Below the pieces are notes generated by a model. It was given only the letters and a program-made list of their open reading frames with translations. It was not told where the DNA came from and ran no database searches. A DNA stretch of 64,000 nt from CAWAHD01 sp963781785 (GTDB taxonomy: Bacteria > Planctomycetota > Planctomycetia > Isosphaerales > Isosphaeraceae). How positions within the stretch are numbered: the stretch's first letter is position 1; each line of letters opens with the position of its first letter. The translations under genes were made by a program, and so were the position numbers. This document shows positions 52,310 through 63,719 of the stretch, piece after piece. The DNA is taken from assembly GCA_963781785.1 (NCBI GenBank), contig CAWAHD010000002.1, positions 992,001 through 1,056,000 on the forward strand, in the 5' to 3' direction.

Positions 52310-53479
52310 TCACTGTACAATGCAGTGGCCGTTGACGTCCGGCCCCTGGAACGGGGGATTGTTACCTGGCTGGTAAACGCTGCATTGAGCCTGACCAACC
52401 ACCGCTACCGGAGGGTTGCCGGAGAACGCGCTGCACAGTCCAGTCCCGGCTCCGTTCTGGAAGATGGTGCACTGCGAGTCCGAATTCACATTCTGACCAG
52501 TCGCGACGACGGAACATAGGTCGGTCGTGATTTGGCCGGCAAGTTTCTGTGGGTTGTTGACCGAGCAGAAACCGTTTCCGTCGGTGCTGCAACTGTTGGG
52601 TCCGTTTGAGCCGTTCACCCCCCCAGGGGCATTTACGACCGAACAGTTGTTGCTCTGGTTGGGGCCGCCTGGGGCTAACTGCCCTGTTGTCGCTGAACAA
52701 AAAGCCTGAGCGTTACCCGGATTCCCGGACAGAGCGCCTGCACTGCACTGGCCGTTCACGGCCCCCCCGCCCAACGGGTTCGGCCCGACCACCGAGCATA
52801 TTGAGGCTGTATTCTTACCGCTTCCGTCAGTTTGCGTCGAACAGACCGGGGCCACCCCTACAGGGGATCCGCCAGCACTGCACGATTGATTGGCAGGTTG
52901 GCCAGCCACTCCATACACGCTGCAATAGGACGGACCGGCGACGTTGCCGACGTTCGTGGAGCAGTAAGCCCCATTATTATTAGTTGCATTTGTATTCGTA
53001 GAGCACCATACCGGCGTGCGAGAGCTCGCGCTACCGACGGAACAATAGTTCGGAAGAGCGTAAGTGTAATAAGATGTCGAGCATTGCTGAGCCTTCGAGC
53101 CCGAGCCGTTGATTGGGTTCACGGAATACCGCGCCTGGTTCGGCCAGTCGTCGTCTGGGCCGTCCTCGCACGTGTCAATGGTGGACGACGTTCTCGTGAG
53201 CGAAATCAGGCTGATCCTCGCTCCACGCGGTTCGGCGGTGCCCGAGCGACTGGTGCCGCCCGCCCGCGAGATCCTCGGTCCCCGCCATCTTAACAGGGTC
53301 GAACTGGTGGCCGGATACACGCTTCTCCAGACAGGCGCGTTCGTATTCTGAGTGGACACGACAGAACGTACCTCCTCTGGATTCCAACTCGCCTCAGTGG
53401 AGTAAGTCGAGTTCGCGGAGAGGAACCCGAGACAGAATCCGGCCGCGACCAGGCTCAGACAGAATCGAATCCAGTTCAT
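52310..53479 (-). CDS. Secreted Cys-Ser repeat protein
   Basis: Protein of 389 aa from ATG 53479 (AGGAGG 5-6 nt upstream), with a signal peptide (MNWIRFCLSLVAAGFCLGFL). After about 135 residues comes a Gly/Asn/Ser-rich region with 18 cysteines at intervals of about 8-20 residues. Sixteen are in the form Cys-Ser-(Val/Thr/Ala), one is Cys-Thr and the last is Cys-Ile, nearly all preceded by an aromatic, Gln, Ser or Asn residue. The unit is roughly CS(V/T)xxx(G/N-rich). Likely disulfide-rich or metal-binding and extracellular. No recognised family. It sits between the two duplicated cassettes, upstream of the gene at 50898 on the same strand. Confidence 0.8.
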   Translation of the reverse strand: MNWIRFCLSLVAAGFCLGFLSANSTYSTEASWNPEEVRSVVSTQNTNAPVWRSVYPATSSTLLRWRGPRISRAGGTSRSGTAEPRGARISLISLTRTSSTIDTCEDGPDDDWPNQARYSVNPINGSGSKAQQCSTSYYTYALPNYCSVGSASSRTPVWCSTNTNATNNNGAYCSTNVGNVAGPSYCSVYGVAGQPANQSCSAGGSPVGVAPVCSTQTDGSGKNTASICSVVGPNPLGGGAVNGQCSAGALSGNPGNAQAFCSATTGQLAPGGPNQSNNCSVVNAPGGVNGSNGPNSCSTDGNGFCSVNNPQKLAGQITTDLCSVVATGQNVNSDSQCTIFQNGAGTGLCSAFSGNPPVAVVGQAQCSVYQPGNNPPFQGPDVNGHCIVQ

Positions 53480-53544
53480 GAGAACCTCCTTCTGATGCAA
53501 GACTCAACCATCGGTTTCCCGGCCCGGGCAACCAGTCCGAGCAT

Positions 53545-55507
53545 TCAGTATTCTCGGGTCGGCGGAGACGGCCACTCGACGGTGACATCGGCTCCGCCAT
53601 CGCCCACCTCAAACGCCAGCGAACGGACGGCGTTTTCGCCTTCGCGGTGCGAAACCTGTACGCAGTAACGTCCATGCGGTACGTTTTCCACCGTAAACCG
53701 CTGAGACGGATCAGCGCGAAAAGACCAGACAAGTGCGTCCACCTTCCGGTCGACGCTCACGAGCTCTAGGACTGACTCCGGGGAAATCACCTCCGCCAGG
53801 CTCCCGGTAATGCGGTGCGGGTGCACAACCTGTTCGCGCCAAATCTCGCGCTGGAAAACGGCGATCCCAAAGTAGTCGAGGGTCCTCATCGCGTGGGTCT
53901 GCCCCGGCGGAACCGCGAATACGAAATAGGGCTCGTTCGCCGGGACGTCGGCGAACCGGAAATAACCGTGTTCGTCGGTCTCCACCCGCCTGACGTACTT
54001 GCGAAAGTCGGACGTGTTCTGCATAAAGACCGCGGCCTTCCCAACTGGGACGCCGCTCTCCCACCGCACAAAGCCCATGACCTGGCGTCTGTCGGGCTCG
54101 TCGAGGTCGACCTTGGCCCACAGCGTCGTTGCTGCTGTCGTCCGTTGGTCGGGCCCGACGTAAGCACCCGACGCGAACGTCACTCGCCCAAAGAGGTCCA
54201 GAGCGCGGGCTCGATACGTGCCCGCTGGCAATCCGGCAACCTCAAACTCCGATGCTTCGCTTGTCCAGGTGAGCACACCGGCGGACCAGGGCGACTTGGC
54301 GAGCACCGGCACAAACGGACTCGGCGCGAAGCCGCGAAGCGTCCCCCGCATGGCGGGTTCGTCGAACGACCGGATGAATTCGGCGAGAGGTAGCCTGAGC
54401 GGCCCGATGTCGCCGTCCGGCGCCCAGAACAGCGCAATGGGAGACATTGCCGCATAAAACAGACGCACGCTCGACGTCAACGGCTCCTGCCATGGCTCCA
54501 GGCCTGCCGCCTCGGGCAGGTCCCAGCGCAACGCGGGCTGTCCCCGCCAGACCAAATTGATATTCTCCCAACGATCGAGGTCATAGCGCCCAACGACACG
54601 GATGGGGGATGACCCCTCGAGCCCCGAAGTCGCGATCAGCCCCTTGCGGAATGGCCCACCCAAGCCGCGAAACTCGACCGACGTCGCGCCGCCGGCGCGG
54701 GCACTGTGACGAACTCCGGCCACCAACGATGTGGAATGAGGTGCAAACGCGTTGCGGGCTTGACCGACGACCAGCCCAGCCGGACGCGAAGTACTGCCGG
54801 CCGCTCCAGCGTGACATTGAGCCGCGCGCCCAGTCCGTCCTGGACGACAATCAGGTCCTTGATCGCCGGGGCCAGTTCGCGACCGGGCGCCGAGTAAAAG
54901 AACGTTCTCGCCCCGACCGGCAAATGCGTGAACTCGTACGTACCGTCTTGGCCCGTCGAAATCTCGGCCTCGATCGGGACCGTCCATCCCGACGAAGACG
55001 GCGTTCCGCCCTTGGCCAGCTCAACAAGGCTTTCGACTTTCGCGCAGCGAACCAGGGCACCCGCGACCGGCTTCCCATCCGGATCGGTCACCCGCCCACG
55101 AATGGCACGGAATCGGTCGAGGTGATAACTCTCCTCCGGCAGCTTGCGAATTTCAGCGCGGTGTTTCGCCCAGGCCGCGTTCGAAATCCCCCCCCTGATT
55201 TCGCGCCGGCAACCGAGAGTGCAACGAGTACCAGGAGCGGAACCCACGCCACGGCCGTCGCCACGGCAAGAAGACGGAGCGATCCCGGCCGGATGACCAG
55301 CCAATCAGCCCAGGCGACAGAGCGGGGCGCAGTCCACAGCAGGGAACACCCAGTCATGTCCAGATTCGGTTGTTGACCCAGAAGAGGCAAGGAAGGTGCA
55401 GCAAGATCGGGATCTGATGGCGGCTCATTAGATCGTTGCTGCGCGAAGCCGTCAAGTAAATTCCAAAAATAAACCGAAATATTTTTTGGCAGTCGTGCCA
55501 CGTACAT
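53545..55507 (-). CDS. Membrane-anchored carboxypeptidase-regulatory-like (CarboxypepD_reg) protein (frame breaks)
   Basis: About 654 residues after two single-base repairs: one in the seven-base C run near 55187-55193, the other near 54700. From ATG 55507 there is a cytoplasmic segment, a membrane helix (LLAVATAVAWVPLLVLVALSVAG), then an Ig-like regulatory domain (RAIRGRVTDPDGKPVAGALVRC..., DGTYEFTHLPVGARTFFYSAPG). A long beta-rich region with further repeats follows (VMGFVRWESGVPVGKAAVFM, DEHGYFRFADVPANEPYFVF, VENVPHGRYCVQVSHREGE). Such domains are non-enzymatic beta-sandwiches of surface proteins. It precedes the Cys-Ser repeat protein by 65 nt, suggesting cotranscription. Confidence 0.78.
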
Positions 55508-55782
55508 GATTGACGAGCGGCAGACGTCGTGATGTCTGACTTTCGTGCGCTGCCACGGGGAATTCAATGGCTAGTGATTCGTCAATCTTCGATTGGGGGG
55601 GTCGGAGGATTGGAGACCTTCGGTCGCGCCCTGGGCGGGGTCGGGAGACCCGCGCCCAACAGCTCTGACGGGACCAGGCGCCGATCTCGGGCAGCCTGCG
55701 CGGATTCGAGCCGGCTTTCGCGACGGTGGGCTCGCGGCTAGGCGGCATTGCTTTCCTTACTGAGCCGGAATAGCATGCGCAA

Positions 55783-56028
55783 ATGCCGACGGCATTGCGA
55801 AGCGGCCCCGATCGGTTTTTCTTTTAGGCAGGAGACGGTGGTGAGCCAGCCCACATTCACGTCGAGCGCAACGACTGCGAGGCGAGGTTTTGGCTGCACC
55901 CACCGAGACTGGAGCGAAGCAGCGGATTCTCCCGCACGGAGATCAACCGCATCCGAAAGCTGATCGAACGGCACCGCGAGCGATCCAATTCCCTTGGCAG
56001 GGAGTTGGGATGAATTCTTCAACGGCTG
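55783..56028 (+). pseudogene. DUF4160 gene remnant (nonsense codon and frameshift)
   Basis: Translating from ATG 55783 gives MPTALRSGPDRFFF, then TAG where the family has Tyr, then AGDGGEPAHIHVERNDCEAR, FWLHPPRLERSSGFSRTEIN and RIRKLIERHRE, a clear DUF4160 sequence. The usual ending WDEFFNG appears one frame over, stopping at TGA 56028. DUF4160 genes are often paired with DUF2442 genes in presumed toxin-antitoxin-like loci; no intact partner is seen here. The nonsense codon is a substitution, so real decay is likely. Confidence 0.65.
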
Positions 56029-56210
56029 AAAGATGCGGCGACCAGGGATGTCGAACTGCAGCGCGAGGAAACGGCGTGGTGGCTCGCCACGCCGGCAAAC
56101 CGAATCATGGATCAGGGTGACAGAATCGCTGCCGTCGGGGCGAGGGCGATGAGTGGTCCTCACGGCGCGGCTGTTCCGGAAGACTCGCATTTCTCCGAAT
56201 CAAGACCCCC

Positions 56211-56316
56211 TCACCCCAAGCCTTGTGCCGTTTGGCGATCGGCCAGAATCTTGCGCAGGATCTTCTTGTCAAGCTTGCCGACCGAGGTCTTGGGCAGCGG
56301 CGCCAGATTCTCAGTT
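56211..56316 (-). pseudogene. C-terminal fragment of an acyl-CoA synthetase (AMP-binding) gene
   Basis: The minus-strand frame ending at 56211 encodes LAPLPKTSVGKLDKKILRKI, the C-terminal catalytic-lysine motif (PKTxxGKxxK) of AMP-forming acyl-CoA synthetases. Homology starts at about 56316, only 20 bp from the left boundary of duplication copy B, where the rest of the gene is missing. The gene was apparently truncated by the rearrangement that placed copy B here. Confidence 0.6.
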
Positions 56317-56960
56317 GCAATCCCGGAGCAAAGCAAATCCGGCGCGAATCGCGCGGGTATTCCACGACGCCCGCACGGTTGTGCCGATCGTGATGACTGT
56401 GAGCCCGAAAGGCGGAAGGGCACCACTAACCCGAAGCGTCAGCGAGGGATGCCGAAAGTTGCTTGCGGCGCCACGCCAGCGCCCTCGCTCACGCTTCGGG
56501 TTGGTATTTGGCATGAGTCACGCTGTGGTCAAGGATCGGCGCCTGCCGAATTCTCGTCCTGGCCGCCGTCGTGAGGGCCACCGTCATCAGCCGTTGAGCT
56601 GGCGGTTGGGATTTCAGACCCGGGAGACGGGCGTCCTGCCCGTCAAAGGACCTGTGTCACGTTCCCTCGTTCAGGTCGTTGGCACTGGTGATCATTGTTG
56701 GGTGCCACTGGTCGTACTCGACCAGTGGTTTTGGCGGGCGGACCGACGACCTCCGGTCCTTGGCCGAGGGCGACTGCCGGCTTACACTAAAACGGCCATG
56801 AGTGGCCAGCCTAAGACTCTCAAGCGATTTCATGAGCCTTGTTCGTCGAAGGAATGAAGCCACTGGTCGGGTACGACCAGTGGCACCCAGAAATGCTCAC
56901 CCGCGCCACCGGCCGTGGCACCGTGGAATCGCAACTCCTTGCCTTTGCCTCAATCAAAGC

Positions 56961-58235
56961 CGACGGGGGACGGGCATCCTGCCCGTCAAATGACCGACAT
57001 GGGGGACGGGCATCCTGCCCCTCAAATGACCGAGGTGGGGGACGGGCATCCTGCCCCTCAAATGACCGAGGTGGGGGACGGGCATCCCGCCCCTCAAATG
57101 ACCGAGGTGGGGGACGGGCATCCTGCCCGTCAAATGACCGGGGTGGGGGACGGGCATCCTGCCCGTCAAATGACCGGGGTGGGGGACGGGCATCCTGCCC
57201 GTCAAATGACCGGGGTGGGGGACGGGCATCCTGCCCGTCAAATGACCGGGGTGGGGGACGGGCATCCTGCCCCTCAAATGACCGAGGTGGGGGACGGGCA
57301 TCCTGCCCCTCAAATGACCGAGGTGGGGGACGGGCATCCTGCCCGTCAAATCTCCGAGGTGGGGGACGGGCATCCTGCCCGTCAAATCTCCGAGGTGCGA
57401 GGTGGGGGACGGGCACCCTGCCCGTCGAATGACCGAGGTGGGGGACGGGCATCCTGCCCCTCAAATGACCGAGGTGGGGGACGGGCATCCTGCCCCTCAA
57501 ATGACCGAGGTGGGGGACGGGCACCCTGCCCCTCAAATGACCGAGGTGGGGGACGGGCATCCTGCCCGTCAAATCTCCGAGGTGGGGGACGGGCATCCTG
57601 CCCGTCAAATGACCGGGGTGGGGGACGGGCATCCTGCCCGTCAAATGACCGGGGTGGGGGACGGGCATCCTGCCCCTCAAATGACCGAGGTGGGGGACGG
57701 GCATCCTGCCCGTCAAATCTCCGAGGTGGGGGACGGGCATCCTGCCCGTCAAATCTCCGAGGTGCGAGGTGGGGGACGGGCACCCTGCCCCTCAAATGAC
57801 CGAGGTGGGGGACGGGCACCCTGCCCCTCAAATGACCGAGGTGGGGGACGGGCATCCTGCCCGTCAAATCTCCGAGGTGGGGGACGGGCATCCTGCCCGT
57901 CAAATCTCCGAGGTGGGGGACGGGCATCCTGCCCGTCAAATGACCGGGGTGGGGGACGGGCATCCTGCCCGTCAAATGACCGGGGTGGGGGACGGGCATC
58001 CTGCCCGTCAAATGACCGGGGTGGGGGACGGGCATCCTGCCCCTCAAATGACCGAGGTGGGGGACGGGCATCCTGCCCGTCAAATCTCCGAGGTGGGGGA
58101 CGGGCATCCTGCCCGTCAAATCTCCGAGGTGCGAGGTGGGGGACGGGCATCCTGCCCCTCAAATGACCGAGGTGGGGGACGGGCACCCTGCCCCTCAAAT
58201 GACCGAGGTGGGGGACGGGCACTGCCCGTCAAATC
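56961..58235. repeat. Expanded palindromic tandem array, about 35 units, with 367-bp higher-order period (copy B)
   Basis: About 35 units of roughly 36 bp, each GGGGGACGGGCATCCTGCCC followed by (G/C)TCAAAT and a GACCGAGGTG, GACCGGGGTG or CTCCGAGGTG linker. The variant GGTGCGAGGTG occurs at 57394, 57761 and 58128, exactly 367 bp apart, so blocks of about ten units were amplified together. The unit is a multiple of three and translates openly on both strands (e.g. DGHPARQMT); these ORFs are not genes. The array ends directly at the stop codon of gene 2. Confidence 0.95.
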
Positions 58236-58236
58236 A

Positions 58237-60695
58237 TCACAGCACGCCATAGAACCGCCGGTCGGCGGGAGCAATCCGCAGCACATCGCGGAACAGGGTG
58301 AAAACCGTCTCGTACCTGGCCCGGGCGGTCTTCCAGGGCCGGGCGAAGCAATGGCCCATCCCCTCGCGCGAGAAGTCGGCCGCATTCGACAGATAAATGA
58401 CCTGCCCCTGTTCGTAGAGCTTCCGTGCCACGAACGCATCGGCGGCGGGAACCTTGAGCGCCACCATGCCACCGCCGAGATGAACGTGCGGCCGCTGGTT
58501 GGCACCCTGGCCTTGTGCCCCGTGATACGTGATCGAGGCGTCGAACAGGCGCAGGAAATCCTTGGCGCTGCCGCGCTCGCCAATGCGGCTGTCGTCAAGG
58601 ACGATCAGGCTGCAGCCCCTCCGCACGAACTCTCGCAAACGAGCCATCGTCCGCGCGGGCGGCGTGTTGACGGGCGCAACCACGAACATCGCGCGCGTCT
58701 CGGGTTTGAGGAAATCGTCGTCGAACGTGTACGCAACTCGCGGCACCAATCCCAGTCGCTGGACCGAGACGAGCAGTGTGTCGAAGCATCGATCGGCCGG
58801 CAGCGACCCGGGAGTTCCCAGGACGGGAGGATAAGCGCACGCGCCTCCCTGCCAGAGGAACGTCACTTCCGAGACAGGAATATTGGGCTCGGGCCATGCA
58901 TAGATCGAGCGGTGCAAACCCTCGGCCGCCAGGGCGCCGGACCAGAAGCCCGCGAGACCGAAGAGCACCGCCGGCAGCGCCATTCCCGAGCGGACCATCC
59001 ACATTCCGAGGAACACCGCGCAGAGCGCGATGGCGACGGCGGCGCAACGGATCGGCGCCTCGTACGGGCTTTGTTGCCGGTTCAGCATCCGGACCAGGTC
59101 CATCGCCAGCTTCTCGCGGTCGTGGCTGAACACCGCGAACGATGACCAAATGGTGCTGTCGGTGAACGCGGCGATCTGGCCGCGTTCAACCCGTACGGTC
59201 GCGGCCAGAACGGTCCTGCCGTGCTCCATCTCGGGGTGCGGGCCACGCCGGCCGAAATAGCTCGAGCCGGCGTAGTCGTGCGGCTCGCGGCGGCAGTTGT
59301 CCGCCGCGAGGACGGTTTGCGCGGCGCCCGAGATTTGAAGCGAACACGAGGTCATGAAATCGAGCTTGTCCACGTGCAAGGCACCGACGTGCCGGCCGAT
59401 CCAGGGCTGCGCCACTCGACAAATCCGCCGGTCAGGCCATCGGAGACCGAGTCATACCGGAAGCGAATCCCGTGCTTGGCAGACAGTGCGTTGAGGTGCG
59501 TGCCCATCCCGAGCAAGTTGGTGTGGTCGCCGACCAGAAGCAGCCCTCCGCCCCGGCGGACGAAGCGGTCGATCGCCGCTGTCTCGGCCTCGGGGATCGG
59601 CTCCTCCGGCGTCTTGAGGATCAGCACGTCGTACTGCGATAGCAATTCGTCGTCATAGGGCTTCGAAGTGTTCGCGTCGACGGAGTACCATCTCCCGAGC
59701 CACTCGGCGAGCGACGTAAAACTGTAGGTGGGGAAATCGCCGTACCATTCGGTATCAAGCTGCCGCGCCGTCGGTTCCCAGATGCCACAGAACCGGTCGT
59801 CGATCAAGATCCGGCCGGACTTCTCGGTCCCGGGTGGGATGAACGACCACGCCAACCCGGCCGCCCCGCCCAGACCGGCGATCGTGGCGCCCACCGTGAA
59901 GATCGACCGAAACCGGGGCGGCGGAGCTGGAGGAAATGCCGTGCCTCCCCGCGCCAGCAACCGGCTGGCGCGATCGGCGGCAAGGCCCGCCACAATGAGA
60001 AAGAAACACGTGATCCATGGCGACTCAAACAGGTTAAGCGCAGCCTGACCCGCGCTGCCGGCGAGGATCTCGTCGTGCTCGACGTAAACCCCGACCAAAA
60101 CGACATACCGCATCATTCCCACGAGCAGCGTCGTTGCCAGGCATGCGATCGAACAGACGATCGTGCGCCGATGCCCGTGGACCAAGAGGAGAACAGTCCA
60201 GGCGAGCCAGAAGAGCAACATGGGCCGCAGTGCGAGCTTTTCTATTGAGGGAACGATCGTCACCAGGCCGTCGGGGTGATCGATCAGCAACAGCCCTCGC
60301 TCGGCCGCGGTCCGGAAACCAAACAGGTCGAGCACGGCCGAAGCGAACGTCGAGGCCCCGGAAAATCGGGGAGCCCTTTCCTCCCAGCCGGCAAGCGCCC
60401 GATCGGCGCTGAAAAGCGCCACGAGCGCGGCCGCGATCTGGACGGGAGCGAGGCAGGCACGCCGGAACAACCCGCGCCGCGCCATCGGCCGCGTGAGCAT
60501 GACGCTCGCCAGCGTAGCCGCGGCCAACGCCCACGCATGTTGACGGTCAGCCAAGCGACTCGAGACCACCACCCAACCGCAGACGATCACCGCGGCCGCA
60601 GCCCCGTGAGTGATCTTCGCAGCCGGGTAGACTTGATCAGGCAAAATCGCCGGAGCGATGCGCCGCTGGTTGGCGGTCGCGGTCATGGTGGTCAC
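58237..60695 (-). CDS. Cassette gene 2, copy B: polytopic membrane protein with amidotransferase-like domain (frame break)
   Basis: Paralog of the gene at 45567-48012 with the same domain order. The full N-terminus is intact here (MTTMTATANQRRIAPAILPD, ATG 60695), followed by membrane helices with GLVTIVPSIEKLALRPMLLF and RYVVLVGVYVEHDE, then DVLILKTPEEPIPEAETAAI and FVRRGGGLLLVGDHTNLLGM. One break near 59410, where copy A has one extra base (FVE...GRHVGALHV). The region broken in copy A (FLWQGGACAYPPVLGTPGS) is continuous here. After repair about 819 residues. Start 16 nt behind gene 1, so translationally linked. Function unknown. Confidence 0.72.
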
Positions 60696-60711
60696 GCCGT
60701 TGCCGCCTCTC

Positions 60712-63436
60712 TCATTGGGGCTTTTCGGGCGAGCGGAACAACGGCTGCACGGCGTCCGCGTCTGCTCCCAGATAGCGCTCGAATAGGTCGTGGATCAGGG
60801 CCAGGTTTCCCTGCCAGTAACCGGACATGTCTTCAACGTTCATGTCGGAGAAGAACCGCGTGTCGGAGATCAGCACCAGGCCTCCCCGCCCTCTGCGGCG
60901 GAAGAGCGCGATTGTGTCCCTCCCCTGTTTGTAGATCACGTCGACGGCGGGAAGCGCAGCCCGGTCACCTTCGTCGCTGGCCGTCACAATCGGCCAGGCG
61001 TCGAGAAACCGGGGCACGCGCTCGCGCTCGCGACGGCTCGCACCCGGTTCAGCCGCCGTGACGGTCCCCAAGGGTCGCGGGACGAGGGCCAGCCCGTGGG
61101 CATCAAGAAGCCGTAGCGACCCGGCCGAATCAGGCTGACCCACGGCCAAGAGGACGACCGTCCCGCCTTCCTCGGCTTTCAAGAGATCTGTAACTTCCGC
61201 ACCGGTGAACGACCTCTGGGGCGCGACGAAGGCGATCCCCCGCGCTCGCGCGATGGCCGCCGAGTCCCAATCATCGATGTCAAGCACGCGGAAGCCGGAC
61301 CGGAGCAGGTTGGTGTAGAGCGGGCCGACCGGATTCATCCGGGCGGTGTAGTGACCGCTCAAGGGCGAGTGCGACCGATCGATCAAGACGGTATCGCCAC
61401 GCACGTGGGCCCGGGCATCGCTCTTTCTCAGGTCCAGCACCCAGGGGATCGCCAGCCCAAGCAGCAGAGAAACGGCCACGAAGGCGGTTTCGGTCACGGT
61501 GGCCCGGACCGTCCAGAGCCAGAGGATCGCTGCGACCAGCCCAACCGCCGCGGCGATCCGGAAGGGTGGACGCTCAGTCCATGCCGCGGGCCGTGATAGC
61601 CACGCGAGCATCGGCCCAACGACCCTGGGGTACGAGTAGCTCAGGCCCCCCTGAAAAGCCGATGTATCGCCCCACACGACGACCCTGCCTCGGCCATGGG
61701 TCGCGGTCGCCACCAGCACGACGTCCCCGAGTCGCTCGCCGAGATCGTAGTGGTAGTTTCCCAGGAAGCTGCCCATCTGGTTCTCGCGGACCCCCGCGTC
61801 GGAAAAGGCATATCGACCGGTCAGGAGCGGCCGGGCGGCGCCGGAAAGCGCAAGTCGAGGCGCCCACCGCCACGCTGGGATTCTCAGCGTCCCAGCCCCA
61901 GGCAACCGCATCGGGCGCGGCGGCCTGACAGCCCCGCCAGGTCTCCCGTACCTTGTACGCCGAGTCGAAGCGGAAACGGATGCCGAGCGGACCGAGCAGG
62001 CTGTTGAATCCGCGCATCAGACCGAACACGTCGGTGTGGTCGCCCAGCACCAGAAGGCTGCCGCCCCGAGCGACGAAGTCGAAAACCAGGCGGCGCTGGC
62101 CGTTATCCCACGCTTTCGGGGAATTGATCAGGATCAGGATCTGGGTCTTTTCGAGGTCGACTGGCTCGATCATGTCGGTCGGTCGCGGGGCGACCTTTGT
62201 GGACGGCCCGGCGGTGCAGGCCAAGGCGCCGGCCGAGCCGATGATCGCACGGATCGACGCGGAAGGCCAGGCGCAAGGCCGACCGGCCGGCGCTGCGGGG
62301 CTCCACGCTTGCCTCGAAATTGACGGCGCATCCGCGTGAGCTCTGGTCGACTCCGAATCGCTCTGCGGCGGCCCTGCGTCCGATCCGCTGGGCGAGTGCG
62401 GCGTCTTGCTCGGCGCAGTCTCCTGAAAGTGCTCGATGACGTCAAAATCATAACCCTCGGCGCGGCAGTAGACGGGCAAAAGCCCGAACATCCCGCTGCT
62501 GAACGCGCCGAACCGGCCATAGGCCGGCCGGTCCCAGTCGAGGCCGCCGTAGTTGTGAACGCGGATCGACCGTCCAGCCGCCGGGCCGATGAGCCCCGTG
62601 CCCACGACGCAAACCCCGGCAAGCGCCGCCGCAACGCAGACAGCCGCCAGCGGCAGCCGGCGCATGCCACTCGACGGCACGGCGATCGAAGATGTACGTC
62701 GGCCGGGCAGGATGGCGGCAGCCGCCACGGAAAAAGCCAACCAGAAGACGCCGTGCATACCGCCGCGCAGAAAGACGGCCACCGGGCCGGCCGAGACCGG
62801 GGGAGTAACCCAGGCCAGCGCCGCGAACCATGAAATCGCAATTAGGATAGCGGCGGCCAGACGGGAGACGCCGCCTACACAACGCCAGCTCCAGAGGAGA
62901 TACAGAAGGCCCATGACGACCGACGGCCCGCCCAGGGCCGTGGAGGTCAAGTGCGCTCGGCGCCACTGACACGGCTGATATATCGCGAGCCGGCCGCGGT
63001 GATCGCCCGCTCGACCGATCCCATCCACGGCACCAGGTCGAGCACGAACCGAAGTGCGACGCAGGTGAGGCACGTTTGGACGAGGCCGGCAGGGAGGACG
63101 ACGCCGGTCGCGGTTGACTTGGCCCCGGCCGCCACCGCTACGAGCGCTACGACATAACTGACGAGCGCTATTGGTACGGACGGTGCCCGGGCCACGAGGA
63201 TAAGAGCGGCGATGATCCCGGCCCACTGCGCCGCTCGCCAGCGTCCGCTCCACGCAACGCTTGATGCAGCGAAGAGGATCAGGACCGCCAGGGCGATCGC
63301 GCCGGAGTGTGAACGAGGCCGGCCCGAGCTGTCCGTCGAGGCACACGAGCGCGGCCATGGCGGCAAACGCCGCAGCCGCGCAGACTGCCCGCGTGCGCCA
63401 GGATATACGTGGGATTTCGGTCATATCGTCGGCCAT
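60712..63436 (-). CDS. Cassette gene 1, copy B: polytopic membrane protein with amidotransferase-like domain (frame breaks)
   Basis: Paralog of 48038-50777. From ATG 63436 (MADDMTEIPRISWRTRAVCA), membrane helices are read in two frames (breaks near 63305 and 62955). A long continuous frame follows with SIRVHNYGGLDWDRPAYGRF and ILILINSPKAWDNGQRRLVF, then FVARGGSLLVLGDHTDVFGL. A third break is near 61880, after which MGSFLGNYHYDLGERLGDVV and VVWGDTSAFQGGLSYSYP lead to the C-terminal domain. The breaks do not coincide with those of copy A, and each stretch is intact in at least one copy, so the ancestral gene was clearly coding. About 908 residues when repaired. Confidence 0.7.
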
Positions 63437-63719
63437 ACCGGGCGCAGTTCTCGAGTTGAACCTACTGCGGGACGGGCCGGATCGCCGTTTCGTTCTTCTC
63501 ACTCGGCCTTGGCGCGGTGGCGCACCAAGGAGTAACGAAACAAGCGGCGCCCTGACGGTCGCGACCAGATATGGCACAAGGCCATCGCCCGTTCGCCGAA
63601 CGTGGCAGCGCGGCAACCCGTTGGGAATGTCGCACACGCCATGACAGTCGGAGTCTCAAAAGGTGAAAGTCCGAGCGCACGGACAAGCCATGAATTCTCC
63701 GCATGGAAGCCCCGGTGGA

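Noticed and set aside
55738..56190. 150-codon minus-strand frame between the carboxypeptidase-regulatory gene and copy B
   Set aside because: It is antisense to the readable DUF4160 remnant, which has true family motifs on the plus strand.
56820..58220. Long open frames on both strands through the palindromic array (up to about 310 codons)
   Set aside because: The unit length is a multiple of three and lacks stops, so all frames stay open; the translations are pure repeat (DGHPARQMT, GRMPVPHLG).
57769..59145. 458-codon plus-strand frame continuing from the array into the cassette
   Set aside because: Antisense shadow of gene 2 copy B joined to the repeat; no similarity to any protein and no ribosome site.
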